Shown one piece after another: positions 8,738-17,267 of a stretch of DNA of 64,000 bases (within the stretch, counting starts at the first letter, position 1; each line of letters opens with the position of its first letter). Source of the DNA: Hallella bergensis DSM 17361 (GTDB lineage Bacteria > Bacteroidota > Bacteroidia > Bacteroidales > Bacteroidaceae); the NCBI RefSeq assembly GCF_000160535.1, contig NZ_GG704780.1, positions 882,059 to 946,058 of the forward strand, read 5' to 3'. The notes under the pieces were generated by a model that worked only from the letters and a program-made list of their open reading frames with translations, was not told the DNA's origin and ran no database searches. A program made the position numbers and the translations under genes.

Positions 8738-8833
8738 ATGCCCTTGGTGATGAAAATGGAAAACAATCCGCTGGGTATCGACTGGTACATCACGGTGAAT
8801 GTCGACAATGTTCCGGCGGATTGGATCAAATAA
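8738..8833 (+). pseudogene. Short ORF, possible remnant of a lost PUL gene
   Basis: A 31-codon reading frame too short for routine gene calling. It ends in NPLGIDWYITVNVDNVPADWIK, which has the composition of real secreted-protein sequence. It lies between susD and the phosphatase-GH92 gene, where many PULs carry a surface glycan-binding protein. It may be the 3' stub of such a gene after a deletion, or chance. I do not recognise the family. Confidence 0.2.
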
Positions 8834-8858
8834 CAACATGCTTGCAACAACCCATCAA

Positions 8859-11800
8859 ATGAAAAAGACATCAGCCCTTTTCCTTACCCTTCTCTTCGCC
8901 CTCGTCGCGTTCGCACAGAAAACTCCCGAGCAGATGGGGGGTGTCTACTATGCCTATCCCGACCCTCAGACGAATGCTTTTGCAGACATCCCCGAGGGTT
9001 ACACACCGCTCTACATCAGTCATTATGGCCGACACGGCTCGCGATGGCTTCCCCACGACAGCCGCTACGAGTGGGTGTTGCAGCAGTTTTCGGACAAATC
9101 GAACCTAACCCCAAGGGGTAGAAGTGTGCGCGTTCGGTTGCAAAAGGTGTGGGAGAATGCCCGCGGCAACGGCGGAAAACTCACCTCCTTGGGGGCCAAA
9201 CAACATCGCGGCATCGCGCGGCGCATGCTCCACAACTTTCCGATGATATTCCGCGGGGGTGCGAGCGTGGAGGCGCATTCGAGCATTGTGGACCGATGCA
9301 TGAAGAGTATGGAGGCTTTTGCCGACGAACTCAAGGCGCAACAGCCCTCCCTGCACATCACGACCGTGGCCGATTCTGCCGAGATGCGCTACCTGAGTTA
9401 CGATTCTCCCGACCTGAAACTGTTGCAGCGCGAAACCAATATTCCCTTGGGCATTTCGGCTAATCGCTTTGCGGCCAACCTTTTTAAGAACCCTTCGCGG
9501 TTGGAAGATGCACAACGACTCATGTCCGAACTGTTTACCATCGCCTCGGATATGCAGGATATCGAGGGGCTGGACATCAACCTCTTCGACGCGTTCACCG
9601 ATGAGGAGATGCACGCCCTGTATGTCTGGAACTGCGCCAAGATGTTCCACCAGAACGGTCGGGGCGCTGCAAGCCGTGACAGTCCCGCGCAATGTGCGGC
9701 GAATCTCTGGCAGGATTTTGTCGACAAAGCCGATGAGGCCATGGCCCAAGGTCGCCCGGCGGCTCACCTGCGCTTTGGTCATGACACGGCGCTCTACCGC
9801 TTGCTCGCCCTCCTGAAAGCCACTCCAACCCTGCCCACTGCCCCAGATGGCATCCACGGGAAGCTCGACGAAATCGTGCCGATGGCTGCCAACCTTCAGT
9901 TGGTTTTCTGCAAAAGTGCAACAAACTGGGTGGTGGGCTTTTTCCTCAACGAGAAACCGCTGACCCTAAGCGGACTGCAGCCTGCGCTGCGGACCGGGAG
10001 AAACACCAACTGGCATCTGTGGGACGACGTGAAGGCGCATGCTCAGCATTATCTCGATAAGCAGAAGTGGATGGATCGCACGCGTGCCATCAACACCATG
10101 GTGGGTACCGACTACGCGGTTACCCCTTCGGTGGGGCGTTATGGCAAGGGCTCGGAAGAGCATGGACAAACCCTTCCGGCCGTGCTGGAGCCCCATGGTC
10201 ACACGTATTGGACACCCCAGACGCAAGACACTGAGCAGAAATGCGTTGCACCCTATTATTATCGCGATTCCCTCTTCCAGGGCTTTCGTGGCAGCCATTG
10301 GTTGGTGGGCGGATGCACGCAGGACTATGGTTCGTTTACCCTGATGCCGATGATGGACTCCCTGCGCCTGAAAGCCACGCGGCGAGCCACCCCGTTCTCG
10401 CACGACGAAGAGGTGTCGCATCCGTATTATTATGCCGTGAAACTGCCGCGGGAGCACCTGTATGCCGAAATGACGGGGCGCAGCCGCAGTGCGCTGTTTC
10501 GCTTCACAGCCGAACAGGCGGGCGAGATGCACGTTGTGGTCAATCCCAACAGCGATGAGGGAGAGGGCTTTGTCACGGTGGATTCGGCCAGGAATTGCAT
10601 CTGGGGCTACAACCCCGTGCACCGCATCTATCAGGGTTGGGGTGAGCGAGCAGGGTTCAGCGGTTGGTTTGTGGTGCAATTCCAGCGTCCGTTCAAAGCC
10701 TGCGGCGTGAGCGATTCGGTGGCCTTTGTCACCTTTGACGTGCGTGCCGGCGAAACCGTTTTGGCCAAGGCTGCCTGCAGTTTCAACGATTTGATGGGAG
10801 CCATGGGCAACGCGAAGGAAATTCCCGGGTGGGATTTTCTGACCACCCGACTGGCCTTGGACAGCATTTGGCAGCGGCGACTGCAAACCATAGCGGTGGA
10901 GTCGGACGATGACAACAAGGTAAACCTGTTTGACGGCGCACTCTATCGCGCATCGTTTCTGCCCCGCGTGATCAGCGACCGCGACGGCCACGCTCCCCAG
11001 TTTGCCAAGGGTGAGCACGCCAGTGCGGCCGACAAGGTGTGCTGGTTTCCGTCCCAAGGCGATGCTGACCGGCAGACGTATTCCGACTTCTCGATGTGGG
11101 ACATCTACCGCGCCCAACTCCCGCTGCTCAACATCATCGACCCCGACCGCACCAGCCAGATGATGCAGAGTCTGACGACGATGTATACGCAAGGCGGCTG
11201 GATGCCCATCTTCCCTTGCTGGAACTCGTACACCTCAGCCATGATCGGCGACCATGCCACATCGGTTGTTGCCGATGCCTATGTGAAGGGCAATCGCCAT
11301 TTTGATGTTGCGGTGGCTTATCAGGGGTTGCGCAAAAATGCTTTTAAAAGTCCCAAGACTTTGGCGGAATATCAAAACGGCATGGGTCGGCGCGCCTTGA
11401 AAAGTTATCTTAAATACGGTTATATTCCCATGGAAGACTCGGTGATGGAGGCTTTCCACACCCATGAGCAGGTGTCGCGCACCCTCGAATATGCCTACAA
11501 CGACTTCTGCGTGGCCCAACTGGCCAAGGCCTTGGGCAAAACCAATGACTACCGCGCCCTGATGAAGCGCGCAAGAAACTGGCGCAACGTCCTGAATCCG
11601 CAAACGAGATGGGCCGACGGGCGCTATCAGAGCGGCCAATGGCTCAACAACCGGGATATCACCGGTCGGGTGCCGTTCATCACAGAGGGTGCCGTGATTC
11701 ACTATTCCTTCTATGTTCCCCACGACGTTTACGGACTCATGGAGGCGATGGGCGGACGGTCTGCCTTTGTTGCCAAATTAGACAGTCTCTTCGGGCTGAC

Positions 11801-12302
11801 CACCTCTCCCCTGCGGGAAACCGAGGCGGAGCGTGGCTTCTATTGGCATGGCAACGAACCCTGCCATCAAACGGCCTACATGTATGCTTGGGCCGGACAG
11901 CCATGGAAGACGCAACAAATCGTGCACCGCATTCTCAACACCGAATATCTTGACGTGCCCGGCGGACTCTCCGGCAACGATGACGCAGGGCAGATGAGTG
12001 CGTGGTATATCTTTTCGGCCCTGGGCTTCTATCCCGTTTGCCCGGCCACACCTTATTATATTATCGGTACGCCGTCGTTCAAGCGTGCCCGAATTGGGCG
12101 TCTCACCATCGAGGCCCCCGGCGTTTCCGACGACAACATGTATATCCAAAGTGCCACGTGGAATGGGCAACCATACACCAAGACCTATATCACCCACGAC
12201 ATGATTCGCCAAGGCGGAACCCTGTGCTTCACGATGGGCGCGCAACCCAACCAGTCGTGGGGGACAAACAAGGAGGACCTGCCACCAGACACGATGGAAT
12301 AA
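8859..12302 (+). CDS. Fusion: histidine-type phosphatase plus GH92 alpha-mannosidase
   Basis: 1147 residues from the ATG at 8859, which begins a clean signal peptide (MKKTSALFLTLLFALVAFAQ); in-frame starts further upstream would bury it. Residues about 50-390 form a branch-2 histidine phosphatase (acid phosphatase / MINPP-phytase type), with catalytic RHGSR at 58-62 and the proton-donor HD in RFGHDTAL near 308. From about 405 (INTMVGTDY) to the end is a GH92 exo-alpha-mannosidase, with GNEPCHQTAY near 1000 (catalytic-acid region) and GLSGNDDAGQMSAW near 1038 (catalytic-base region). GH92 enzymes are calcium-dependent and remove mannose from N-glycans or yeast mannan. A phosphatase on the same chain suggests phosphomannose substrates (inference). 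It probably acts in the periplasm after uptake by the upstream SusCD pair. Confidence 0.88.
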   Translation: MKKTSALFLTLLFALVAFAQKTPEQMGGVYYAYPDPQTNAFADIPEGYTPLYISHYGRHGSRWLPHDSRYEWVLQQFSDKSNLTPRGRSVRVRLQKVWENARGNGGKLTSLGAKQHRGIARRMLHNFPMIFRGGASVEAHSSIVDRCMKSMEAFADELKAQQPSLHITTVADSAEMRYLSYDSPDLKLLQRETNIPLGISANRFAANLFKNPSRLEDAQRLMSELFTIASDMQDIEGLDINLFDAFTDEEMHALYVWNCAKMFHQNGRGAASRDSPAQCAANLWQDFVDKADEAMAQGRPAAHLRFGHDTALYRLLALLKATPTLPTAPDGIHGKLDEIVPMAANLQLVFCKSATNWVVGFFLNEKPLTLSGLQPALRTGRNTNWHLWDDVKAHAQHYLDKQKWMDRTRAINTMVGTDYAVTPSVGRYGKGSEEHGQTLPAVLEPHGHTYWTPQTQDTEQKCVAPYYYRDSLFQGFRGSHWLVGGCTQDYGSFTLMPMMDSLRLKATRRATPFSHDEEVSHPYYYAVKLPREHLYAEMTGRSRSALFRFTAEQAGEMHVVVNPNSDEGEGFVTVDSARNCIWGYNPVHRIYQGWGERAGFSGWFVVQFQRPFKACGVSDSVAFVTFDVRAGETVLAKAACSFNDLMGAMGNAKEIPGWDFLTTRLALDSIWQRRLQTIAVESDDDNKVNLFDGALYRASFLPRVISDRDGHAPQFAKGEHASAADKVCWFPSQGDADRQTYSDFSMWDIYRAQLPLLNIIDPDRTSQMMQSLTTMYTQGGWMPIFPCWNSYTSAMIGDHATSVVADAYVKGNRHFDVAVAYQGLRKNAFKSPKTLAEYQNGMGRRALKSYLKYGYIPMEDSVMEAFHTHEQVSRTLEYAYNDFCVAQLAKALGKTNDYRALMKRARNWRNVLNPQTRWADGRYQSGQWLNNRDITGRVPFITEGAVIHYSFYVPHDVYGLMEAMGGRSAFVAKLDSLFGLTTSPLRETEAERGFYWHGNEPCHQTAYMYAWAGQPWKTQQIVHRILNTEYLDVPGGLSGNDDAGQMSAWYIFSALGFYPVCPATPYYIIGTPSFKRARIGRLTIEAPGVSDDNMYIQSATWNGQPYTKTYITHDMIRQGGTLCFTMGAQPNQSWGTNKEDLPPDTME

Positions 12303-12330
12303 CTGGGTTGCGGCAGTTGGGAATTTTATT

Positions 12331-12690
12331 GACAAACACCCCGCCGTGCTTCGATGATTCAGAAAAAAACTTCCGGCTGTCCGAAATACGGGAAATAGGA
12401 GGAATTTTATAAAACATTGAAAAACTGGGCGTTATAAAACCACCGCCTCATGCCTCCCATTTTGTCGCTTGCGATAAGATAGCAAACGGCAGGACGACAA
12501 CGGCCTTATCGCCATGCGACGAGGCCGTTTCCGCACGATCGTTAGGCCGCCAACGCAGCGCCAAAGAACCCTGACCGCAGCTGTTGGGAATTTCTCGCGT
12601 CGTTTCGGCTGGTCATGGCCGCCGAAACATGGCGCTTTTTGCGCTGGTTGCCCGAAAAAAAATCGTCGGAAAATGGTTATTCTTTTTTAC
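12331..12690 (-). repeat. Dispersed non-coding repeat, copy B (inverted)
   Basis: On the minus strand it starts with the A/T-rich segment (ATAACCATTTTCC), then CCAGCGCAAAAAGCGCCATG, and ends with ATTTCGGA and GGGGTGTTTGTCAA. These are the same landmarks, in the same order, as copies at 1968, 27052 and 40107. Confidence 0.65.
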
Positions 12691-12830
12691 ACCTCATCCC
12701 CGCTGGTTAGCAGAAGTTTAGCTCCTTCTTTTTTTGGCGTTTCCGTGTAAACTTTTTGAGGAGCAGCACCTCGGCATGGAATATAAAAACAAGACGATGA
12801 TTTTATTTTTCAGTTTTTCTGTCTACTGTT

Positions 12831-12995
12831 TGCCTTTTTCCTGACTTCGTCATCGTGTCACCTTAGCGTCGTCGGCAACACGGTCATAGTTGATTGGCGA
12901 CGCTCACTTCGCCATCCATCAATAAAAATTTGTTATAGCCGCTTTTGTTCATTACAAAACGAGTAGCTTTGAGTGACGAAGTCAGGAAAAAGGCA
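12831..12995. repeat. Perfect 22-bp inverted repeats enclosing 121 bp
   Basis: The arm at 12831-12852 contains TTTTTCCTGACTTCGTCA. Its exact reverse complement is at 12974-12995, overlapping the tail of the acyltransferase terminator. The arms could be the ends of a tiny mobile element or a long hairpin. The enclosed 121 bases carry no recognisable gene. Confidence 0.6.
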
Positions 12996-13013
12996 GCCCC
13001 TCCGGGACTGCCC
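12988..13013 (-). terminator. Terminator of the glpR-acyltransferase transcript
   Basis: On the minus strand GGCAGTCCC / GGGGCTGCC form a G+C-rich hairpin followed by a run of five T. It lies about 60 bases after the acyltransferase stop codon. Confidence 0.65.
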
Positions 13014-13073
13014 TTTCAATAGTTGTCAGTTGCCAAGCTATAGGTCAATACCGTGCGCCCATACGCCTTCCTA

Positions 13074-14279
13074 TCAGGATTTCCCGAAGCCGAAATGGCT
13101 CTTGAGAGCCTTAAAACGGCTGCCGGTACCTTCTGTTGCAGCCTTGTGGTTTCTCACGGGATAGGCATACATGGTCAGCATACGCTCGCGCAGGAAGTCG
13201 GTGTCCTTATTCTCCATGTCTATTTTGTCTATCTGCGCCATGATGTATTGCTCGAAGGAGCTGCGCTGCTGGGGCGTGTACATGCTCGAATAGTCTTTGT
13301 TGCCCTGCAAGAGATCGTGAGCCACATAGTTGTTGGCGAAGAGTCTGTAATTGGAATGAATCTGCTGGTCGATGTAGGCCGCAATGGTGTCGAAGAGCTG
13401 GCTCTTCGGCATGTCGTGCTTCAGGCTCCCAAGCCATTCGTTAATGCAGGGTGCGCAATGGTATTTGATGTGCCCCTTGAATCCCTTAATACCGACCATC
13501 ATGCTCTCGATGTCGTCCTGCGCCGTTTTTTTCCAGAATGGCACATCGCGCTTGAACTGGAATTCTCTTGCCTTGAGATAGTCGCAGGGATCGAACTCGT
13601 AGGAGATGGCCAGGGGAACAATATGGAGTGAGGCCAGTCTGTCAATGAGACTTCCCTCTCCGCCCATAACCATCATCTTGAGTATGGCGGGCTGGGTGAG
13701 GTCGTTGGAGTCCTTGGCGCGGCCTTCACGCTGGGCAATCCACACGTTCTCGTTTTTCTCCTTGATAGCAAAGTGCATGTATTCCGACATGCGCTTGCTG
13801 GCCCGGTACATCTCTATGGAGTGCAGGGTGCGCTCTACGGTAAACGACTTATTGATGCGCACCAAGTCCTTGACCCATGGAATGGTGAGCAGGTTGTCTC
13901 CGATGGCAATCTCGCACGTAGTCTCAAAGCCCACGTCGAGCAACAGTTTGTCGAGGAATGCCGAGTCGAGCACGATGTCACGGTGGTTGCTCACGAACGT
14001 GTAGCGATGCTTGATATTGATGCTGGTGGCATCGACGCTGCAGCCCCAGCTCCGCTCTCTGATGAGTTTTTGGAGAACAGGGTAGCATATTGCCTTCTGG
14101 AACTCCAGGTTGGTCTTGCATTGCAATATTCTCTGAGAGAGGTCCTCAAAGGTAACCTCTGGGAACATATAGCCTGCAACTTGCCTAAACTGCGGGTCTG
14201 CCAGCAGCCGGTCGTACACTTCGGGCAGTTCCTCAGGGACGATAGGACGAATGGAATCAAATTCTTCGGGAATATTCAT
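13074..14279 (-). CDS. PlsB/PlsC-like phospholipid acyltransferase
   Basis: 401 residues, with no signal peptide. The acyltransferase active-site block is VSNHRDIVLDSAFL (about residues 96-109), followed by RINKSF, then REGRAKDSND (about 186), matching blocks I-III of glycerol-phosphate acyltransferases. The usual HX4D spacing appears here as HX5D, possibly a variant of this Bacteroidetes family. These enzymes acylate glycerol-3-phosphate or lysophosphatidate in membrane-lipid synthesis. The gene starts only 39 bases after glpR on the same strand, so it is probably co-transcribed with the G3P-responsive regulator, supporting a G3P substrate (inference). Related enzymes can acylate other substrates such as ornithine lipids or haemolysin-type products. 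Confidence 0.75.
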   Translation of the reverse strand: MNIPEEFDSIRPIVPEELPEVYDRLLADPQFRQVAGYMFPEVTFEDLSQRILQCKTNLEFQKAICYPVLQKLIRERSWGCSVDATSINIKHRYTFVSNHRDIVLDSAFLDKLLLDVGFETTCEIAIGDNLLTIPWVKDLVRINKSFTVERTLHSIEMYRASKRMSEYMHFAIKEKNENVWIAQREGRAKDSNDLTQPAILKMMVMGGEGSLIDRLASLHIVPLAISYEFDPCDYLKAREFQFKRDVPFWKKTAQDDIESMMVGIKGFKGHIKYHCAPCINEWLGSLKHDMPKSQLFDTIAAYIDQQIHSNYRLFANNYVAHDLLQGNKDYSSMYTPQQRSSFEQYIMAQIDKIDMENKDTDFLRERMLTMYAYPVRNHKAATEGTGSRFKALKSHFGFGKS

Positions 14280-14318
14280 AATCTTTTTGTTTGTTGTTAG
14301 TGCGAGTCTTTTATTTGG

Positions 14319-15092
14319 TCATAGACCTATTTCGGCAATAATCAGCTCAATGCCCAGTTCCTCGATGCGGTCGCGGTCTGCCGCTCGCAGGTCTGAGTCG
14401 GTAATGATGGTGTCTACGGTCTCCATGTCGCATATTTTGGCAAAGCCCCGCCTTCCAAACTTGGAAGAGTCGGCCAGCACGATGGTGCGTTGCGCCGCTT
14501 CTATCATCTGTCGGTTTAGAAGAGCCTCATTGAGATCGGTGGTGGAGATGCCGTAATCAAAGTCAATGCCATCGACGCCGAGGAATAGCTTGCTAAACGA
14601 GGTGTCGTATAGCAAACTCTCGCTGTATTGGCCCACCACCGACAAGCTACTCTGCCGCAGGTTTCCGCCCAGTTGCACGACATCTATACCATCAATCTGT
14701 GACAGGTCGATAGATGCGGGCAGCGCGGCCGAGACAACCATGAGCCTGTGCTTGGGCTTGATACATTTGGAGAAAGCGTGTATGGTGGTGCCAGAGGCGA
14801 TGATAATGGAGTCGTTGTATTCAATGAGCTTCGCTGCCTCCATACCTATTCTATGTTTCTCCTCCATATTGAGAAGCTCTTTCTCGTTGACCGAGCGGTT
14901 GACAGCAAAGGGGTTGATGGCTATAGCCCGGCCATGGCTACGGTAGAGCTTACCCTCTTTCTCCAAGGCGGTAAGATCCTTTCGGATAGTGACAGGCGAG
15001 ACGTTGAGCTGCTCAGCCAAATCCGAGACTTGGAGAACGTCTTGCTTGATAAACTGCTCCAATATGACATCGCGCCTTTCTTCCTTTGTCAT
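14319..15092 (-). CDS. glpR: DeoR-family transcriptional regulator, likely GlpR
   Basis: 257 residues. An N-terminal DeoR helix-turn-helix (VSDLAEQLNVSPVTIRKDL, about 22-40) is followed by a sugar-phosphate-sensing domain (IIIASGTTIHAFSK; LFLGVDGID; TIVLADSSKFG). GlpR proteins repress glycerol-3-phosphate genes and release DNA on binding G3P. The gene is divergent from glpABC across a 573-base region containing a repeated TTTCG-type motif (15458-15490), which suits a DeoR-family operator. Its own promoter is at 15136-15167. The GlpR name rests on context, since other DeoR regulators look alike. Confidence 0.82.
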   Translation of the reverse strand: MTKEERRDVILEQFIKQDVLQVSDLAEQLNVSPVTIRKDLTALEKEGKLYRSHGRAIAINPFAVNRSVNEKELLNMEEKHRIGMEAAKLIEYNDSIIIASGTTIHAFSKCIKPKHRLMVVSAALPASIDLSQIDGIDVVQLGGNLRQSSLSVVGQYSESLLYDTSFSKLFLGVDGIDFDYGISTTDLNEALLNRQMIEAAQRTIVLADSSKFGRRGFAKICDMETVDTIITDSDLRAADRDRIEELGIELIIAEIGL

Positions 15093-15135
15093 CGTGGTCT
15101 TTTTTACGGGATAATTTTCCTTGCAACAGACTTGG

Positions 15136-15167
15136 CAAAGATATACACCAGATTAATTTTGTACAAA
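15136..15167 (-). promoter_or_regulatory. Promoter of glpR
   Basis: On the minus strand TTTG (15167-15164), 20 bases, TATCTTTG (15143-15136): a full Bacteroidetes-type promoter about 45 bases before the glpR ATG. Confidence 0.65.
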
Positions 15168-15457
15168 TATAAGCAAATGTCGTTGTTTGGGATACGAGCC
15201 GGGCAGCTTTAACATATTATTAACAATAGGCCGGGCTTCATAGCCGTAATCCTTGGCAAATATCGCAAGCACAGCGATTTGCATCGAGGTCAAAGTTGGG
15301 TAGCGTGTTAGGAGTCGTGCCAAAGCGGTAAGGGAGAGCCTTAGGCATCATGGAAGACCACACTAACAAACTACGGATACAACATAAATATAATATGTGA
15401 AAAAAGAGAAGATATGAGTTTTTGATGGCTGAACAGTATTGAAATCGGCCCCGTGAT

Positions 15458-15490
15458 GTTTCGGTTTAATATTGCAAAGTTTCGATTTAA
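15458..15490 (+). promoter_or_regulatory. Putative GlpR operator: two direct repeats 21 bp apart
   Basis: GTTTCGGTTTAA (15458-15469) and GTTTCGATTTAA (15479-15490) differ at one base and are exactly 21 bp apart, so they face the same side of the helix. DeoR-family regulators commonly bind TTTCG-containing direct repeats. They lie about 55-90 bases upstream of the glpA -7 element, and an inverse half-site (ATCGAAAC) lies downstream at 15581-15588. Confidence 0.5.
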
Positions 15491-15544
15491 CCTTAATTTA
15501 GTTAATATATGATAACAAAACACGAATATAAGTCAACAAGGGCT

Positions 15545-15552
15545 TACCTTTG
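15545..15552 (+). promoter_or_regulatory. -7 promoter element for glpABC
   Basis: TACCTTTG matches TAnnTTTG. It leaves a 5' leader of about 105 bases before the chosen glpA ATG. No convincing -33 TTG was found, as may be expected of a regulated promoter. Confidence 0.45.
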
Positions 15553-15665
15553 TTACGTTTTAAAGCGAATAGCATATAATATCGAAACTACGGCTGGTTG
15601 ATTCTCATCAAAATTGCATCGAGATGGGTTTCTCCCGACGCAAACACCTAATTACAAACCCTAAT

Positions 15666-17255
15666 ATGAAGGAATTTGAAGCGGACGTTATAGTCATAGG
15701 CGGAGGCATTACTGGCGCGGGCGTGGCAAGAGATTGCGCGATGCGCGGTCTGAAAGTCTTGCTGGTGGAAAAGCAGGATTTCACGAACGGAGCTACCGGT
15801 AGAAACCACGGCCTGATGCACAGCGGGGCACGCTATGCCGTGACAGACTTCGAATCGGCGAAGGAATGCATCACAGAGAACATGATATTGCGTAAGATCG
15901 CACGCCATTGCGTCGAGGAAACCGACGGGCTGTTCATTACGCTGCCCGAGGACGACCTCGCCTACCAGGCCAAGTTCGTAGATGCCTGCCGGACGGCGGG
16001 CATCCGTGCCGACATCATCGACCCAACGGAGGCCCGGCACCTTGAGCCGTCTGTCAATCCGGATTTAATAGGAGCCGTAAGAGTGCCCGACGCATCTATC
16101 GACCCTTTTAGGCTTACCATGGCAAACCTGATAGACGCCCGGCAGCATGGCGCCACCGTGTTGAACTATCATGAGGTGACGGGCTTTATCCTGGAGAGTG
16201 GCCGGGTAACGGGCGTAGAGATAAAAGATTGCCATACGGGCGAGGCCATGACAGCACATGCCCCATTGGTGGTCAACGCCGCGGGTATCTGGGGGCATTT
16301 GCTCGCCAAGAAGGCCGGCGTAACAGTGAATATGTTTCCGGCGAAGGGCACACTGCTCATCTTTGGGCACCGCGTCAACAACATGGTAATCAATCGTTGC
16401 CGCAAGCCTGACAACGCCGACATTCTCGTGCCCGACGATGCTGTATGCGTAATTGGAACGACCAGCGACCGCGTCGCCTATGACGAGATAGACCATTTGA
16501 CCATTACACCTGAGGAGGTTGAGACCCTGATTACAGAAGGCATGAAGCTGGCTCCGGCTTTGGCCTCAACACGCATTCTGCGAGCCTACGCCGGTGTGCG
16601 TCCCCTCGTGGCAGCCGACAACGACCCAACCGGCAGGAAAACCAGCCGAGGAATCGTATTGCTGGATCATGAGACGCGCGACGGGTTAGCTGGCCTGATT
16701 ACCATTACAGGCGGAAAGATGATGACCTACCGCATGATGGCCGAAATGGCTACCGACCTGGTTTGCAAGAAACTGGGCATTGATGAGAAATGCAAGACCG
16801 CCGACACTCCCCTGCCAGGCTCAGAGAACTTTTCTGACAAGGACGGGGATCTGGTATATCAAATTGCCGAGGGGCGCCATGGAAGCATGACTCCATGCGC
16901 AGAATTGGACACGCCGGAAAGTCGAGCCTTGGTTTGCGAGTGTGAGCATGTGACGGTGGGAGAAATGCAGTTCGCAGTGAACGAGATGCACACCCTAAAC
17001 CTGAAAAACCTAAGACGGCGTACCCGTGTGAGCATGGGCACGTGCCAAGGACAACTATGCGTGTTGCGCGCAGCCGGCGTGCTGTGCGGCATGAAGAGGT
17101 CGGCTGCAACAGATGCACGCCATGACTTGGCAGAAAGCATGCAGGAAAGATGGAAGGGGATGAAGCCCGTAGCATGGGGCGACACACTAAAGGAAGCACA
17201 GCTCTCCTCTTATATATATAGCGGATTGTATGGCCTCGGCCATGCTGTAAAATAA
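15666..17255 (+). CDS. glpA: Anaerobic glycerol-3-phosphate dehydrogenase, subunit A
   Basis: 529 residues from the ATG at 15666. The in-frame ATG at 15624 would add 14 residues ahead of the FAD fold, which normally starts within ten residues of the N-terminus. ADVIVIGGGITGAGVARDC is the FAD-binding motif, with NGATGRNHGLMHSGARYA following as in GlpA. The C-terminus has a BFD-like [2Fe-2S] region, CECEH (about 433) and MGTCQGQLC (about 470). GlpA is the catalytic FAD subunit that oxidises G3P to dihydroxyacetone phosphate at the inner membrane. It is the first gene of a co-oriented block running to 26814 and lies 12 bases before glpB. Confidence 0.93.
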   Translation: MKEFEADVIVIGGGITGAGVARDCAMRGLKVLLVEKQDFTNGATGRNHGLMHSGARYAVTDFESAKECITENMILRKIARHCVEETDGLFITLPEDDLAYQAKFVDACRTAGIRADIIDPTEARHLEPSVNPDLIGAVRVPDASIDPFRLTMANLIDARQHGATVLNYHEVTGFILESGRVTGVEIKDCHTGEAMTAHAPLVVNAAGIWGHLLAKKAGVTVNMFPAKGTLLIFGHRVNNMVINRCRKPDNADILVPDDAVCVIGTTSDRVAYDEIDHLTITPEEVETLITEGMKLAPALASTRILRAYAGVRPLVAADNDPTGRKTSRGIVLLDHETRDGLAGLITITGGKMMTYRMMAEMATDLVCKKLGIDEKCKTADTPLPGSENFSDKDGDLVYQIAEGRHGSMTPCAELDTPESRALVCECEHVTVGEMQFAVNEMHTLNLKNLRRRTRVSMGTCQGQLCVLRAAGVLCGMKRSAATDARHDLAESMQERWKGMKPVAWGDTLKEAQLSSYIYSGLYGLGHAVK

Positions 17256-17267
17256 AAACTCTATCTG

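Larger units (their letters stand above)
12303..13073. other. Non-coding region between PUL1 and the glp block
   Basis: 770 bases without a credible gene. It holds an inverted copy of the dispersed repeat (12331-12690), a pair of perfect 22-bp inverted repeats (12831-12852 and 12974-12995) and the terminator of the acyltransferase gene. Confidence 0.7.
15093..15665. other. Divergent regulatory region between glpR and glpA
   Basis: 573 bases with no credible gene. It carries the glpR promoter (15136-15167), putative GlpR operators (15458-15490), an inverse half-site (15581-15588) and the glpA -7 element (15545-15552). The part at 15220-15370 is more G+C-rich than its flanks and unassigned. 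Confidence 0.6.

Noticed and set aside
15220-15370. G+C-richer stretch in the glpR-glpA gap considered as a riboswitch or small RNA
   Set aside because: No known riboswitch motif or convincing terminator could be identified by eye; left unassigned.
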